64,000 bases of DNA from Syntrophothermus lipocalidus DSM 12680. Its GTDB lineage: Bacteria; Bacillota; Syntrophomonadia; Syntrophomonadales; Syntrophothermaceae. The number at the start of each line of letters is the position of its first letter. The first letter of the stretch is position 1. Location of the stretch: contig NC_014220.1 in NCBI RefSeq assembly GCF_000092405.1, forward strand, positions 434,001 to 498,000, in the 5' to 3' direction. Below, in pieces: positions 1 through 9,447 of the stretch. A program made the translations under genes and the position numbers. The notes under the pieces are model-generated. The model ran no database searches, had not been told where the DNA came from, and saw nothing but the letters and a program-made list of their open reading frames with translations.

Positions 1-16
1 AGGAGCAGGGTGAGGG

Positions 17-241
17 ATGGAAGAAATCGTAAGCTTTGAAATGGCTTTAACCCGTTTGGAGGAAATAGTATTGCGGTTGGAAGAAGGAAACTTGTCGCTG
101 GAAGAGAGCTTGACCATATTTCAAGAGGGGGTGGAGCTTCTGCGTTTCCTGGAGAAAAAGTTAAGGGAAGCAGAAGGAAGGGTGCTGAAACTTACGGCGG
201 ATCTAGATTCTGGGTGGAAGGTAGCTCCGCTCGAAGGATAG
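17..241 (+). CDS. xseB: Exodeoxyribonuclease VII small subunit
   Basis: A 74-residue acidic helical protein, the usual size for XseB, which with the large subunit XseA degrades single-stranded DNA in the cytoplasm. The N-terminal half carries the family pattern FEMALTRLEEIVLRLEEGNL followed by SLEESL, and the rest is rich in Glu, Lys and Leu as expected for a helical hairpin. The ATG follows an AGGAGCAGGGTGAGGG ribosome site. The gene sits 14 nt before ispA, the standard Firmicute order; xseA is presumably just upstream, outside the window. Confidence 0.93.
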   Translation: MEEIVSFEMALTRLEEIVLRLEEGNLSLEESLTIFQEGVELLRFLEKKLREAEGRVLKLTADLDSGWKVAPLEG

Positions 242-255
242 GAGAGGAATGAAGA

Positions 256-1161
256 GTGGGTTTCAATGTTGTAACGTTCGAGGGGGAACTGGCTGACAAG
301 AAGGCTTACGTAGAAAAGTTTATGCGTGAGTTTATGCCGCCCGAAAACGCATACCCCCAGGTAATTCACCGGGCTATGCACTACGCGGTTTTTAACGGTG
401 GTAAGCGCTTACGCCCGATTTTGGTTTTGGAGTCGGCCCAGGTTGTAGGGAAAGACCTGACCCGCGCGTTACCCGTTGCGTGTGCTATGGAGATGATCCA
501 TTCATATTCCTTGGTACACGATGACCTGCCGGCAATGGACGACGACGATTTGCGCCGGGGCAAGCCCACCTGTCATAAAGTGTTTGGCGAAGCCAATGCC
601 ATCCTGACTGGGGATGCGTTGCTAACTTTAGCCTTCGAGATAATGACCGCTTGTGCTGAGTTGCCGGGGATGGAACCCAGGTACGTGGCAAAGGTTGTTC
701 GGGAAACGGCCAGGGCGGTGGGCAGTTTAGGCATGGTGGGAGGGCAGGTATTGGACCTGGAGTTGGAAGGCAAAGATACTGACTTTTTTACCTTGAAAAC
801 CCTTCACAGCAAGAAAACCGGGGCTTTGTTCCGAGCTTGTCTGCGGGCTGGAGCTTTGCTGTTTGGAGTGGAGGACGAAAGATTGCAGGCCCTCACCCGT
901 TATGCCGAAAACTTCGGGCTCGCTTTTCAGATCACCGATGATATATTAGATGTTGAAGGCGATGAGAAGATAACAGGAAAACCGGTAGGTAGTGACGAGA
1001 AGAAGCAAAAGGTCACCTATCCTTCGTTATTAGGCATGGACGAGGCTAAGAAACTGGCAAAGTCGTCGGTAGAGGAAGCGGTCGAAAGCTTGAATGTTTT
1101 CGGAGCCGAAGCCGACTTCCTGCGCAACCTGGCCTTATACCTGCTTCATCGCAGGAGTTAG
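256..1161 (+). CDS. ispA: Polyprenyl (farnesyl) diphosphate synthase
   Basis: Trans-prenyltransferase of 301 residues that condenses isopentenyl diphosphate with allylic diphosphates to make C15 (or C20) precursors for quinones, undecaprenyl carriers and carotenoids. The first aspartate-rich motif DDLPAMD is at about residues 89-95 and the second, DDILD, at about 228-232; GGKRLRP, the diphosphate-binding segment, is near residue 48. Length fits IspA. The start is GTG, preceded by GGAGAGG at 8 nt. It lies between xseB and dxs, so two isoprenoid genes are adjacent. Chain length cannot be read reliably from sequence alone. Confidence 0.93.
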   Translation: MGFNVVTFEGELADKKAYVEKFMREFMPPENAYPQVIHRAMHYAVFNGGKRLRPILVLESAQVVGKDLTRALPVACAMEMIHSYSLVHDDLPAMDDDDLRRGKPTCHKVFGEANAILTGDALLTLAFEIMTACAELPGMEPRYVAKVVRETARAVGSLGMVGGQVLDLELEGKDTDFFTLKTLHSKKTGALFRACLRAGALLFGVEDERLQALTRYAENFGLAFQITDDILDVEGDEKITGKPVGSDEKKQKVTYPSLLGMDEAKKLAKSSVEEAVESLNVFGAEADFLRNLALYLLHRRS

Positions 1162-1454
1162 CCACTGATGAACACAGATTGTATAAGATACCCACAGATG
1201 TTGTTATCTTAATAGCTGATTCCTGGCTCTGGGAATAGTGATTTCTTACCAAATGCACAGTGACATCGTTATTTTTGATTAGTTTGAGGTGCACTTTCCT
1301 GTATCAAGCCGGTGTTATGGCTGAAGAGCTGATGACTATTTTCTTTCCTCAGCATCAAGAAAATCACCTGGTTTATAATAAAATCTGTGTATATCAGTGA
1401 AAATCTGTGTGCATCTGTGGCTATTTTCCAAGTTCTGCGTTAATCAGCGTCTAA
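1160..1454. repeat. Intergenic inverted repeat pair (CACAGATG family)
   Basis: The 331-nt gap between ispA and dxs holds two oppositely oriented copies of a short dispersed repeat. The left copy (about 1160-1199) contains CACTGATGAACACAGAT and CCACAGATG. The right copy (about 1382-1454) contains ATCTGTGTATATCAGTG, GCATCTGTGGCTA and CTGCGTTAATCAGCGTC. A third copy lies at 17329-17406 and shares AGCCACAGATGCACACA with the reverse complement of the right copy. The middle part (1200-1380) shows no gene that I can support. Confidence 0.7.
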
Positions 1455-1492
1455 ATCAAATAAGTTAAAGCTTCCTTAAGGGGGCGGAACTG

Positions 1493-3406
1493 TTGGGGCG
1501 TATTTTGGACACCATCGATTCCCCGTCTGACCTGAAAAATTTAAAAGTACCACAACTTGAAGAGCTGGCGGGTGAGATCCGAGAGATTCTAGTGAACACG
1601 GTAGCAGAAAATGGAGGGCATCTGGCAGCTAACCTGGGTGTGGTGGAGCTAACTTTGGCTCTCCATCACGTGCTCGATACGCCTAGGGATAAAATAATTT
1701 GGGATGTGGGGCACCAGTGCTACACTCACAAGGTAATTACTGGAAGAAAGAACGAGATTCACACCCTGCGTAGATTTAAAGGGTTGAGCGGTTTTCCTAA
1801 GGTGGAGGAAAGTATATACGATGTTTTCAATACCGGTCACAGCAGCACATCTATTTCTGCAGCCTTGGGAATGGCGTTGGCCCGAGACCTGCAACGGGAA
1901 AGGTTCAGGATCGTAGCGGTTATTGGGGATGGTGCTTTGACCGGGGGCATGGCTTTTGAAGCCTTGAACCACGCCGGGCACCAGGGATGTGACCTTACGG
2001 TTGTGCTGAACGACAACGAGATGTCGATCTCTCGAAATGTAGGGGCTTTATCCACTTATCTGAGTAATCTGCGGAGCGATCCCGCCTATTTTCGCCGCAA
2101 GGCAGAAATCGAAAGCTGGGTACAACGTATTCCGGGTATTGGACCGAACATCGTCCGAGTGGCAGAGAAACTCAAAGACTCTTTAAAGTACCTGATCGTT
2201 CCGGGAATGCTTTTTGAAGAGCTAGGATTTACCTATATCGGTCCGATTGACGGGCACAACCTGCAGGACTTGATTACTGTTTTGGGCAAAACCGGCGGAA
2301 TGAAGGGTCCGGTGCTTATTCATGTTATAACCCAGAAAGGAAGGGGATATGAGCCGGCTTTAGCCAAACCAGATGAATTTCACGGTATCGGGCCTTTTAA
2401 CGTTGATACCGGCTTACCGCTGAAACCGGCTTCTGTAACTTATACCCAGGTGTTCGGCGACTTCATGGTCCAGAGGGCGAGCCAAGATCCTCGGGTAGTG
2501 GCGATAACCGCAGCCATGACCAGCGGCACCGGATTGAGTGATTTTGCTCGTCGTTTTCCAGACCGGTTTTTTGATGTGGGTATATGTGAACAGCATGCTG
2601 TGACACTAGCTGCGGGGATGGCCCGCATGGGTTTGCGGCCGGTTGTGGCCATCTACTCGACGTTTTTACAAAGAGCTTATGACCAGATCGTCCACGACGT
2701 CTGTCTCCAAAACCTGCCGGTTGTATTCGCAGTTGATCGAGCAGGCTTGGTGGGGGAAGATGGGCCTACTCACCACGGGGTATTTGACCTGTCTTACCTG
2801 CGGCATGTTCCCAACCTGGTAGTTATGGCTCCCTCCGATGAAAACGAGTTAGCCGATATGCTCTATTCGGCTTTCAGTTATGACATGCCGGTGGCCGTGC
2901 GTTACCCGCGGGGAAGCGGGGAGGGCGTAGGAGTCAAGAAGGAAAGGAAGCTTATTCATCTGCCTCAAGCTCGCATCATTAGAGAGGGAAGAAATATGCT
3001 TTTTCTCGGTATTGGCCGGGGCGTGGGCTTGGCCCTTCGGGCGGCCGAGATATTACAGGAGCAAGGGATCGAGGCCTCAGTGGTAGATGCCCGGTTCGTC
3101 AAACCTCTTGACCGGGAATTGTTGGGAAGCCTGTTGCGACAATTCGAGAGAGTGGTTACGGTCGAGGATAACGTTCTTCATGGAGGATTCGGATCGGCTG
3201 TGCTTGAGATGGCTGCTGATCTGAGAAGGCACTGCAATATTCTGCGCGTAGGAGTGCCGGACCGGTTTATAGAACACGGCAGTGTGGATGCTCTTTTCGA
3301 CGAGTTAGGGATGGATGCAAGCGGTATAGTAGCCAAGGTGATGGAAACGTGGCCGGAACTGACGCGAACCGGAGGCTGGAGGATATTGAGATTTGGAGAA
3401 AAGTAG
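1493..3406 (+). CDS. dxs: 1-deoxy-D-xylulose-5-phosphate synthase
   Basis: Thiamine-diphosphate enzyme of 637 residues that joins pyruvate and glyceraldehyde 3-phosphate to form DXP, the entry step of the MEP isoprenoid pathway. Visible features are WDVGHQCYTHK near residue 73, the ThDP motif GDGALTGGMAFEALNHAG near 145 and the catalytic-glutamate segment GICEQHAV near 365, followed by the transketolase C-terminal domain. Length is normal for Dxs. The start is TTG with AAGGGGG 8 nt upstream. The gene follows ispA and overlaps tlyA by 14 nt, which suggests translational coupling. Confidence 0.95.
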   Translation: MGRILDTIDSPSDLKNLKVPQLEELAGEIREILVNTVAENGGHLAANLGVVELTLALHHVLDTPRDKIIWDVGHQCYTHKVITGRKNEIHTLRRFKGLSGFPKVEESIYDVFNTGHSSTSISAALGMALARDLQRERFRIVAVIGDGALTGGMAFEALNHAGHQGCDLTVVLNDNEMSISRNVGALSTYLSNLRSDPAYFRRKAEIESWVQRIPGIGPNIVRVAEKLKDSLKYLIVPGMLFEELGFTYIGPIDGHNLQDLITVLGKTGGMKGPVLIHVITQKGRGYEPALAKPDEFHGIGPFNVDTGLPLKPASVTYTQVFGDFMVQRASQDPRVVAITAAMTSGTGLSDFARRFPDRFFDVGICEQHAVTLAAGMARMGLRPVVAIYSTFLQRAYDQIVHDVCLQNLPVVFAVDRAGLVGEDGPTHHGVFDLSYLRHVPNLVVMAPSDENELADMLYSAFSYDMPVAVRYPRGSGEGVGVKKERKLIHLPQARIIREGRNMLFLGIGRGVGLALRAAEILQEQGIEASVVDARFVKPLDRELLGSLLRQFERVVTVEDNVLHGGFGSAVLEMAADLRRHCNILRVGVPDRFIEHGSVDALFDELGMDASGIVAKVMETWPELTRTGGWRILRFGEK

Positions 3407-4205
3407 GTTAGATACCCTTGTACATGACCGAGGACTAGCGCCCACCCGGGAGAAGGCTAGAGCCTTGATCCTAGCGGGGAAAGTAGTGGTAAACGGGAAC
3501 CGGGTAGATAAGCCTGGTACCAAGGTTCCGGTAGATGCCAACGTTGCAGTCCTGGAAGGTGGGCTTCCTTATGTGAGCCGCGGAGGGCTGAAGTTGGAAG
3601 GTGCGATCCGAGATTTCGGTCTTTCTTTTACGGGCAAAAGGGTTCTGGATGTTGGAGCTTCTACCGGCGGTTTTACGGATTGCGCACTACAGCACGGAGC
3701 CCTTTTGGTGGTTGCTCTGGATGTGGGCTACGGTCAGCTGGACTGGCGTTTACGCAACCACGAACGGGTACTGGTTAAGGAGAAGACGAATATAAGGAAT
3801 TTTTCCTTAGAAGACCTGGGAGAGCCGGTAGACATTGTCACCATAGACGTGTCTTTCATTTCTCTCGGGAAAGTTTTGCCGGCGGTATCTTCCCTGGTAC
3901 GCGAGGGAGGAGAAATAGTTGCCCTGGTGAAACCCCAATTCGAAGCTGGCCGTGACCAGGTGGGAAAAAAAGGGGTCGTTCGCTCGCGCGAAACCCATAA
4001 CCACGTGATATTAAAAGTCATTGAATCGGCGGTCGGGCTTGGGCTGTCGGTACGAGGGGTCACTTATTCCCCTTTAACTGGGCCGGAAGGAAACATCGAG
4101 TATTTTTTGTACCTCGTGAAAGACGGGCAAGGGCAAGCCGTTGCTGCCCGTGACATAGAAAGGGTTGTAGAGAATGCCCACAGGCAATTGGGGGACACAG
4201 GATGA
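3393..4205 (+). CDS. tlyA: TlyA-family rRNA 2'-O-methyltransferase (hemolysin A-like)
   Basis: A 270-residue protein with an N-terminal S4 RNA-binding domain (about residues 1-60, DTLVHDRGLAPTREKARALI) and an FtsJ-like SAM methyltransferase domain. The SAM motif VLDVGASTGGFTDCAL lies near residues 84-99 and DIVTIDVSFISL near 150. Characterised TlyA proteins methylate cytidines of 16S and 23S rRNA; the hemolysin label is historical. The TTG start lies inside the end of dxs, and the stop overlaps nadK by 4 nt (ATGA). The exact target nucleotide is not predictable here. Confidence 0.9.
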   Translation: MEKSRLDTLVHDRGLAPTREKARALILAGKVVVNGNRVDKPGTKVPVDANVAVLEGGLPYVSRGGLKLEGAIRDFGLSFTGKRVLDVGASTGGFTDCALQHGALLVVALDVGYGQLDWRLRNHERVLVKEKTNIRNFSLEDLGEPVDIVTIDVSFISLGKVLPAVSSLVREGGEIVALVKPQFEAGRDQVGKKGVVRSRETHNHVILKVIESAVGLGLSVRGVTYSPLTGPEGNIEYFLYLVKDGQGQAVAARDIERVVENAHRQLGDTG

Positions 4206-5023
4206 ATATAGAAATCGTTTTTAAGAGCACTAAAGAACAAGCACGTGTCTTAGCCCGCGATCTTGCGAACAGGTTACGCAGTTATGGGGCCGTGGCTTGG
4301 ACGGAAGATGAAGTCCCGCCCGATGCGGGTGCAAGGCCGGATGTGGTGGTGATACTGGGAGGTGACGGTACTATTCTGCGGGCAGCTCGCCAGTATGGGC
4401 CTCAAGAAATACCTATCCTCGGAGTTAACCTGGGGCAAGTCGGTTTCTTAGCGGAACTCCATGCTCAAGAGATAGAGCGGTATTTACCCCGTTTGTTGAA
4501 TCGGGATTATACAGTGCAAGAAAGACTCATGCTAAAGGTAACAATAATGCCGGCCGGGGGATCACCCGTCTCATACCTAGGGCTGAACGATGCGGTGCTG
4601 CGAGCGGAAACCGCCAGGGTGGTCGAGATATCGGTCGAAATAAATGGCGAACAGTTGGGCCCTTTTCGCGGAGACGGGCTTATAGTGGCGACACCAACAG
4701 GGTCTACCGGCTATTCGCTAGCAGCCGGTGGGCCGGTGATACTGCCGGAGGTGGAAGCCCTCCTTCTGACTCCCATTAATTCATTTTCACTGTCTAGTCG
4801 ACCGCTGGTTATGCCTGCGGACAGTGTTATCAGGATGCAGGTGACAGGTTTACGCAAAGCTGGTCTGACCGTGGACGGGCAGGTTGAGGTTTCGATGGAA
4901 CCGGGAGAGATGGTGGAGATAACCAGGGCCGATACGGTTGCCAGGCTGGTCAAGATGAAAGACAAGACCCTGGCAGAGGCGCTAGGGGCCCGACTCAGGC
5001 GGGGGGAAGGCAGTTTCGCATGA
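4202..5023 (+). CDS. nadK: NAD kinase
   Basis: ATP- (or polyphosphate-) NAD kinase of 273 residues, the sole source of NADP. It has the signature GGDGTILRAAR at about residues 53-63, LNDAVLRAE near 124 and the GDGLIVATPTGSTGYSLAAGGP segment near 158-179, all typical of NadK. The ATG overlaps the stop of tlyA and the gene overlaps the next methyltransferase gene by 4 nt, so it is translated within the compact ispA-to-recN array. Confidence 0.95.
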   Translation: MNIEIVFKSTKEQARVLARDLANRLRSYGAVAWTEDEVPPDAGARPDVVVILGGDGTILRAARQYGPQEIPILGVNLGQVGFLAELHAQEIERYLPRLLNRDYTVQERLMLKVTIMPAGGSPVSYLGLNDAVLRAETARVVEISVEINGEQLGPFRGDGLIVATPTGSTGYSLAAGGPVILPEVEALLLTPINSFSLSSRPLVMPADSVIRMQVTGLRKAGLTVDGQVEVSMEPGEMVEITRADTVARLVKMKDKTLAEALGARLRRGEGSFA

Positions 5024-5601
5024 AAAGCGGTTGGCCCAAAAACGCCGTAGAAATGGCTCACGTGTTGATACATACGGTGGTGGAACCGGGAGACTTTGTG
5101 GTGGACGCCACCTGCGGCAACGGGAAGGATACAGTCTTTTTGGCTCGTTTGGTTGGGGAAAAAGGAAAGGTTCTGGCTATAGACGTTCAGCCGCTGGCGG
5201 TGGAGCGCACCAAGAGTCTGCTGCAGAAGGAAGGCTTGGGGTCCAGGGTCACATTGGTTCGAGATGACCACTCTTTGATCCGCCATTATTTGAGAGAACC
5301 GGTAAAAGCGGCGATGTTTAATCTCGGTTATCTTCCGGGCGGGGATAAGCGGGTGGTTACCCGTCCCGAGACTACGATTGCAGCGATGCGGGAAATTCTG
5401 TCGGCAGTAGTCCCGGGAGGGCTGGTAACGGTAGTAGCTTACACAGGCCATCCTGGTGGGATCGAGGAGTTGGAAGCGCTGTTGCGTTATGTGCGAGGTT
5501 TGCCTCAACACGAGTTCAGCGTTATGCAAAGCTGTTACATCAATCAAGTCCACCATCCTCCCCAGCTTATCGCAGTTGGGAAGAACAGGGGTGACACCTG
5601 A
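5020..5601 (+). CDS. SAM-dependent methyltransferase, YtqB/MnmM-type
   Basis: A 193-residue class I methyltransferase of the family long annotated as putative rRNA methylase (PF06962). The SAM motif VVDATCGNGKDTVFLA is near residue 28, and NLGYLPGGDKRVVTRPETT near 100 is the characteristic second segment of this family. The Bacillus homologue YtqB has been linked to the last methylation of the wobble uridine modification mnm5s2U (MnmM). I infer the same role but cannot prove it from sequence. The gene overlaps nadK by 4 nt and argR by 1 nt. Confidence 0.85.
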   Translation: MKSGWPKNAVEMAHVLIHTVVEPGDFVVDATCGNGKDTVFLARLVGEKGKVLAIDVQPLAVERTKSLLQKEGLGSRVTLVRDDHSLIRHYLREPVKAAMFNLGYLPGGDKRVVTRPETTIAAMREILSAVVPGGLVTVVAYTGHPGGIEELEALLRYVRGLPQHEFSVMQSCYINQVHHPPQLIAVGKNRGDT

Positions 5602-6056
5602 TGAAAGCCAGGAGACATTTCGCGATCATCGACATCGTGTCCAACCAACGTATGGAGACGCAGGACGAGCTGTGCGAGGAACTGCGCCGTAGGGGGTTCG
5701 AAGTGACCCAGGCTACGGTTTCCCGGGATATTAAAGAACTAAAACTCATCAAGGTGCCGGATGAATGGGGCTATCGTTATGCTGTTCCCAAGTCGGCAGC
5801 CGGGCATTACTCGTACGACCGTATGAAACGCCTTTTTGCCGACGCTGTAGTAGCGGTAGAGCGAAATGAAAGCTTGATCGTCATCAAGACCTTGCCCGGC
5901 ACCGCGCAAGCGGTAGCCTCAGCTATCGATAACTCCGAAATCGAAGGTGTACTCGGTACTGTAGCTGGTGACGATACCATTTTGGTCGTAATGAAGGCGC
6001 GCAAGTATCTGAGACAGGTATTTGGCCGTTTCAAGGAACTCATCGGAGAAAAGTAG
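5601..6056 (+). CDS. argR: Arginine repressor
   Basis: A 151-residue ArgR/AhrC regulator. Residues 1-70 form the winged-helix DNA-binding domain (TQDELCEELRRRGFEVTQAT then VSRDIKELKL). The C-terminal hexamerisation and arginine-binding domain has GTAQAVASAIDNSEIEGVLG and the GDDT motif that contacts arginine. It would repress arginine synthesis and activate catabolism when arginine binds. The ATG overlaps the preceding stop by one base. ArgR directly before recN is a conserved Firmicute neighbourhood; no arginine genes lie in this window. Confidence 0.94.
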   Translation: MKARRHFAIIDIVSNQRMETQDELCEELRRRGFEVTQATVSRDIKELKLIKVPDEWGYRYAVPKSAAGHYSYDRMKRLFADAVVAVERNESLIVIKTLPGTAQAVASAIDNSEIEGVLGTVAGDDTILVVMKARKYLRQVFGRFKELIGEK

Positions 6057-6116
6057 TTCTGGATCAGTGGGGGCTCTTTTATAGTGGAGCGTTACTGGGA
6101 GGGTTTGAGTACGCCG

Positions 6117-7838
6117 ATGCTGCGCGAAATTTACATCAGGAATCTCGTACTCATTGAGGAATTGAGGCTGGAATTCGGCCCGGGGTTGAACGTGTTTACC
6201 GGAGAAACGGGGGCAGGCAAATCCATTGTCATCGACGCTTTGGGGCTTATCACCGGTGAGCGCATGAGCACTGATCTGGTGAGGGACCCGTCTCAAAAAG
6301 CGGTGGTAGAAGCTGTGTTCTCGTTAGAAAACTCTTCTTTGAAAGAATACCTTGGCCAGGAAGGGTTTATCGAAGAAGAGGACGATTATCTTGTTCTGAG
6401 ACGGGAAATAGGTGAGGCAGGACGTGGTACGGTCAGGATTAACGGGCGTACCGTAACTGTCAGCCGCTTGAAGTCCCTGGGCGAGTTTCTGGTAGATATT
6501 CACTTGCAACAAGCCAACCAACTGCTGCTTGAGCCCAGAATGTACCGGCACTACTTAGACCGGTTCGGTTCTTCAATCAACCCTCTATTGCAGGAGGTTC
6601 GGAGGCTTTACGACCGATGGCATGAGAAAAGAAAAGAACTTGATGAGCTGGTTGAAGGGAAAAAAGAAAGACTAAGAGAGCTCGATTTTCTTCAGTTCCA
6701 GATAAAAGAGATCGAGTCGGCGCAGCTGGCCAGGGGCGAAGATGCGGAATTAGAAGAAAGATATAGGCGCCTGCGCGATGCGGAAAGACTCCGTCGGGGA
6801 ACGGAAGATATTTACAGTTTTATATATGGAGGAGCAGGTTACCAATCAGCGTATGACCTGGTAGCGCTGGCTATAGAAAAGGCTCAAGAAGTCCGGGATG
6901 ATGCTTGTTTGGCGGAAGTTTATTCTTTGCTGGAAACTTGTCTTTATAACCTAGAGGATATCAAGGACAAGTTAGCGGCTTTTCAAAAGAACTTGGAAGC
7001 GGACCCGCAGGAGTTGGAACGCATCGAAGAGAGGTTGGAAACCATCAACCGCTTGAAGAAGAAGTACGGGAGCAGCATCGAGGAAATATTCGGTTTCTTA
7101 GAAGAAGCACGGCGCAAGAGCGAGCATCTGCAAGGCAGTGAGGCCAGGATTGAGGAGCTGGAAAACGATGTCCGGGACCTGGAGAAGGCTTATTTGCATC
7201 AAGCCCGACTACTATCAGAACAGAGGCAGAAGGCCGCGCAAAAGTTGCAGGTTCGGGTGTGCGAAGAGCTTTTGGAACTCGGTATGCCTGGGGTAAGACT
7301 GGAGGTAAAGGTTACTCCCGTCGAGACGTGGGGCCGAGAGGGGATCGACCAGGTAACCCTGATGTTTTCTGCTAACCCGGGAGAGGAACCTAAGCCCCTG
7401 GGGCGGGTGGTCTCGGGCGGGGAACTGTCCCGGCTGATACTGGCTCTGAAAAAGGTTTTGGCCGAAGCTTATGATGTTCCTACTTTGGTTTTTGACGAGA
7501 TCGACGTAGGGGTAGGAGGCAGTGCCCTCAACGCCATGGCCAAGAAACTGTTCGAGCTCTCTCTCTATCACCAGGTGTTGCTTGTCACTCATTCGCCCCA
7601 AATCGCAGGCTTGGCTGATGAGCACTTTCTTTTAGAAAAATCGGTAGAAAGAGGGGTAACCGTTACCCAAGCCCGGAAGCTCGATCAAGAGGAGAGGGTT
7701 TCGGAGATTGCCAGGATGTTATCGGGTGCCCCCCCATCCCTTGTGTCATTTCAACATGCCCGTGAGATTCTGACTTCGGGCATTGAGTTGAAAAGGAAAA
7801 TCCGCAAGGCGGGCATAGAACAAAGTCTAAAAGGATAA
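6117..7838 (+). CDS. recN: DNA repair protein RecN
   Basis: SMC-like ATPase for double-strand break repair. The N-terminal Walker A is GETGAGKSIVIDAL, a long coiled-coil region spans roughly residues 150-380, and the C-terminal half has the ABC signature VSGGELSRLILALKK and Walker B LVFDEIDVGVGG. I prefer the ATG at 6117 because RecN proteins begin with MLREIYIRNLVLIEEL-like sequence. A GTG at 6084 would add 11 residues and has a G-rich stretch upstream. Family length (about 560-580) fits. It lies between argR and spoIVB. Confidence 0.94.
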   Translation: MLREIYIRNLVLIEELRLEFGPGLNVFTGETGAGKSIVIDALGLITGERMSTDLVRDPSQKAVVEAVFSLENSSLKEYLGQEGFIEEEDDYLVLRREIGEAGRGTVRINGRTVTVSRLKSLGEFLVDIHLQQANQLLLEPRMYRHYLDRFGSSINPLLQEVRRLYDRWHEKRKELDELVEGKKERLRELDFLQFQIKEIESAQLARGEDAELEERYRRLRDAERLRRGTEDIYSFIYGGAGYQSAYDLVALAIEKAQEVRDDACLAEVYSLLETCLYNLEDIKDKLAAFQKNLEADPQELERIEERLETINRLKKKYGSSIEEIFGFLEEARRKSEHLQGSEARIEELENDVRDLEKAYLHQARLLSEQRQKAAQKLQVRVCEELLELGMPGVRLEVKVTPVETWGREGIDQVTLMFSANPGEEPKPLGRVVSGGELSRLILALKKVLAEAYDVPTLVFDEIDVGVGGSALNAMAKKLFELSLYHQVLLVTHSPQIAGLADEHFLLEKSVERGVTVTQARKLDQEERVSEIARMLSGAPPSLVSFQHAREILTSGIELKRKIRKAGIEQSLKG

Positions 7839-7876
7839 ATTAAACCTGTCGATAACCTCCCTAGGAGTGAAGTTGA

Positions 7877-9211
7877 GTGAGTCCAACTTATCGGCAGGTA
7901 TGCGGTATCCTGCTTGCACTAGCAGTAGCAGTGTGCTCGTTGTATCCCCCCGTTCGAACCATCCTTTCGTTACCTGATTCCCAAAGTATTGTAGTAGGAG
8001 AAAAACTTACTCTTCCTTTACAAGTACCGGCACGATTACGGAGTGCCTTTGAAGTGAGCGTGCGCGGACCTTCGCGCACCGTATTTTCGCCGCCTTCCGA
8101 CCAACCCGTGACGGTGGACCAAGAGGAAACAAGTTACGATATACTTGCCCTAAGGCCCGGACAAGCCGATGTAGAGCTCAAACTGGGGAACATACCTTTG
8201 AAGTCGATAAAAGTTGAATCCCTGGCCCCGCGACGGTTGGTGCCGGGAGGTCATTCAATAGGTGTGCTTCTCAAATCTCGAGGAATCATGGTAGTGGGCT
8301 ATGCACCTGTGCTAGACCAAAGCGGGGAGAAGGACTATCCGGCCAAGGAAGAAGGGGTTGAAATCGGGGATGTGATAATCGCCGTCAACGGACGTGCGGT
8401 TTATACCGAAACCGAACTGGCAGAACTCATAGATCAGGCGGGTAAGGAGAATCAGCCTCTAAACCTGACATTGAAGAGAGGCGAAAACCAAGTCAAAGTA
8501 GAAGTCTCCCCTAGCTTTTGTTCAGAAACCAACCGCTATCGCATTGGCCTGTACGTGCGAGACGGAGTCGCCGGGGTTGGAACTTTGAGCTTCTGGGATC
8601 CGCTTACCGGTAGATATGCGGCCTTAGGCCACATAATCGCCGACGTCGATACCAGAAAGGGAATCGATGTTCGCCAGGGCAAAATCGTAGGCGCTTCCGT
8701 TCAAACCATTCGCCCTGCTCAACCTGGTCGACCAGGAGAGAAGATAGGGCTCTTTGATCCCGAGAGTCTCTTGACAGGGGATATCGAAAAGAACACCTTT
8801 GCCGGGGTATTTGGGACAACGCAAGAAGTAAAGAACCCGCTCTTTGCTTATCCGCTCGAAGTCGGTTATGCTCATCAAGTCAGGGAGGGAAAGGCTTCAA
8901 TCCTCACGGTTATAAACGGGAACGAGATAGAGTCTTTTGACATTAGCATCGAAAAGGTATATCCGAGCCGACAGAACGGTAAAGGAATGGTGATTCGGAT
9001 CACAGACCCAAGACTGCTTTCGGTCACGGGTGGGATAGTCCAGGGAATGAGCGGCAGCCCGATTATTCAGGATAATCGTATCGTGGGAGTGGTGACGCAC
9101 GTATTCTTGAATGACCCTCAGCGCGGCTACGGAACGTTTATGGACAGCATGCTGAAGGAACTGGAAAGCATGGGGAGCGGGTTAAAAAATTTTCGACAAA
9201 ATGCGAGCTAG
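7877..9211 (+). CDS. spoIVB: SpoIVB serine peptidase (stage IV sporulation)
   Basis: S55-family signalling protease of 444 residues that is exported from the forespore and triggers pro-sigma-K processing. It has an N-terminal hydrophobic segment (GILLALAVAVCSLYPPV), a PDZ domain around residues 120-210 (EEGVEIGDVIIAVNGRAVYT) and the S55 catalytic domain with the histidine in AALGHIIADVDT and the serine in GIVQGMSGSPII. The GTG start follows AGGAGTGA. Its place just upstream of spo0A is a hallmark of endospore formers and is direct evidence of sporulation capacity. Confidence 0.95.
   Translation: MSPTYRQVCGILLALAVAVCSLYPPVRTILSLPDSQSIVVGEKLTLPLQVPARLRSAFEVSVRGPSRTVFSPPSDQPVTVDQEETSYDILALRPGQADVELKLGNIPLKSIKVESLAPRRLVPGGHSIGVLLKSRGIMVVGYAPVLDQSGEKDYPAKEEGVEIGDVIIAVNGRAVYTETELAELIDQAGKENQPLNLTLKRGENQVKVEVSPSFCSETNRYRIGLYVRDGVAGVGTLSFWDPLTGRYAALGHIIADVDTRKGIDVRQGKIVGASVQTIRPAQPGRPGEKIGLFDPESLLTGDIEKNTFAGVFGTTQEVKNPLFAYPLEVGYAHQVREGKASILTVINGNEIESFDISIEKVYPSRQNGKGMVIRITDPRLLSVTGGIVQGMSGSPIIQDNRIVGVVTHVFLNDPQRGYGTFMDSMLKELESMGSGLKNFRQNAS
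9192..9198 (-). promoter_or_regulatory. Candidate Spo0A box upstream of spo0A
   Basis: TTCGACA, exactly the reverse complement of the 0A-box core TGTCGAA, lies at the 3' end of spoIVB, about 250 nt before spo0A. A one-mismatch copy, CGTCGAA, lies near 9378-9384. Spo0A autoregulation is known in Bacillus. Seven-base matches also occur by chance, so this is only a candidate. I could not identify a convincing sigma-H promoter in the 236-nt gap. Confidence 0.35.
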
Positions 9212-9447
9212 TATAATCAAGAAGAAACCCAATAATTTCCAGCTCGGGCCTTTAATAAAGGCAGTTGAAACGTTTTTGTTGCAAGAATGCATGGCATTTA
9301 ATGGTATCGAGCTGCCTGTCATGTAGGATCCTGGGCGAATTTGCGGTAAGGATTGGAGAGGAAAGTTCGAGGCGGACGTCGAAGAACACAATAAACTTCG
9401 ATAGGTAAAATTATGAATATCTAATCTTAGAAAAAGGGAGGGGAAGA

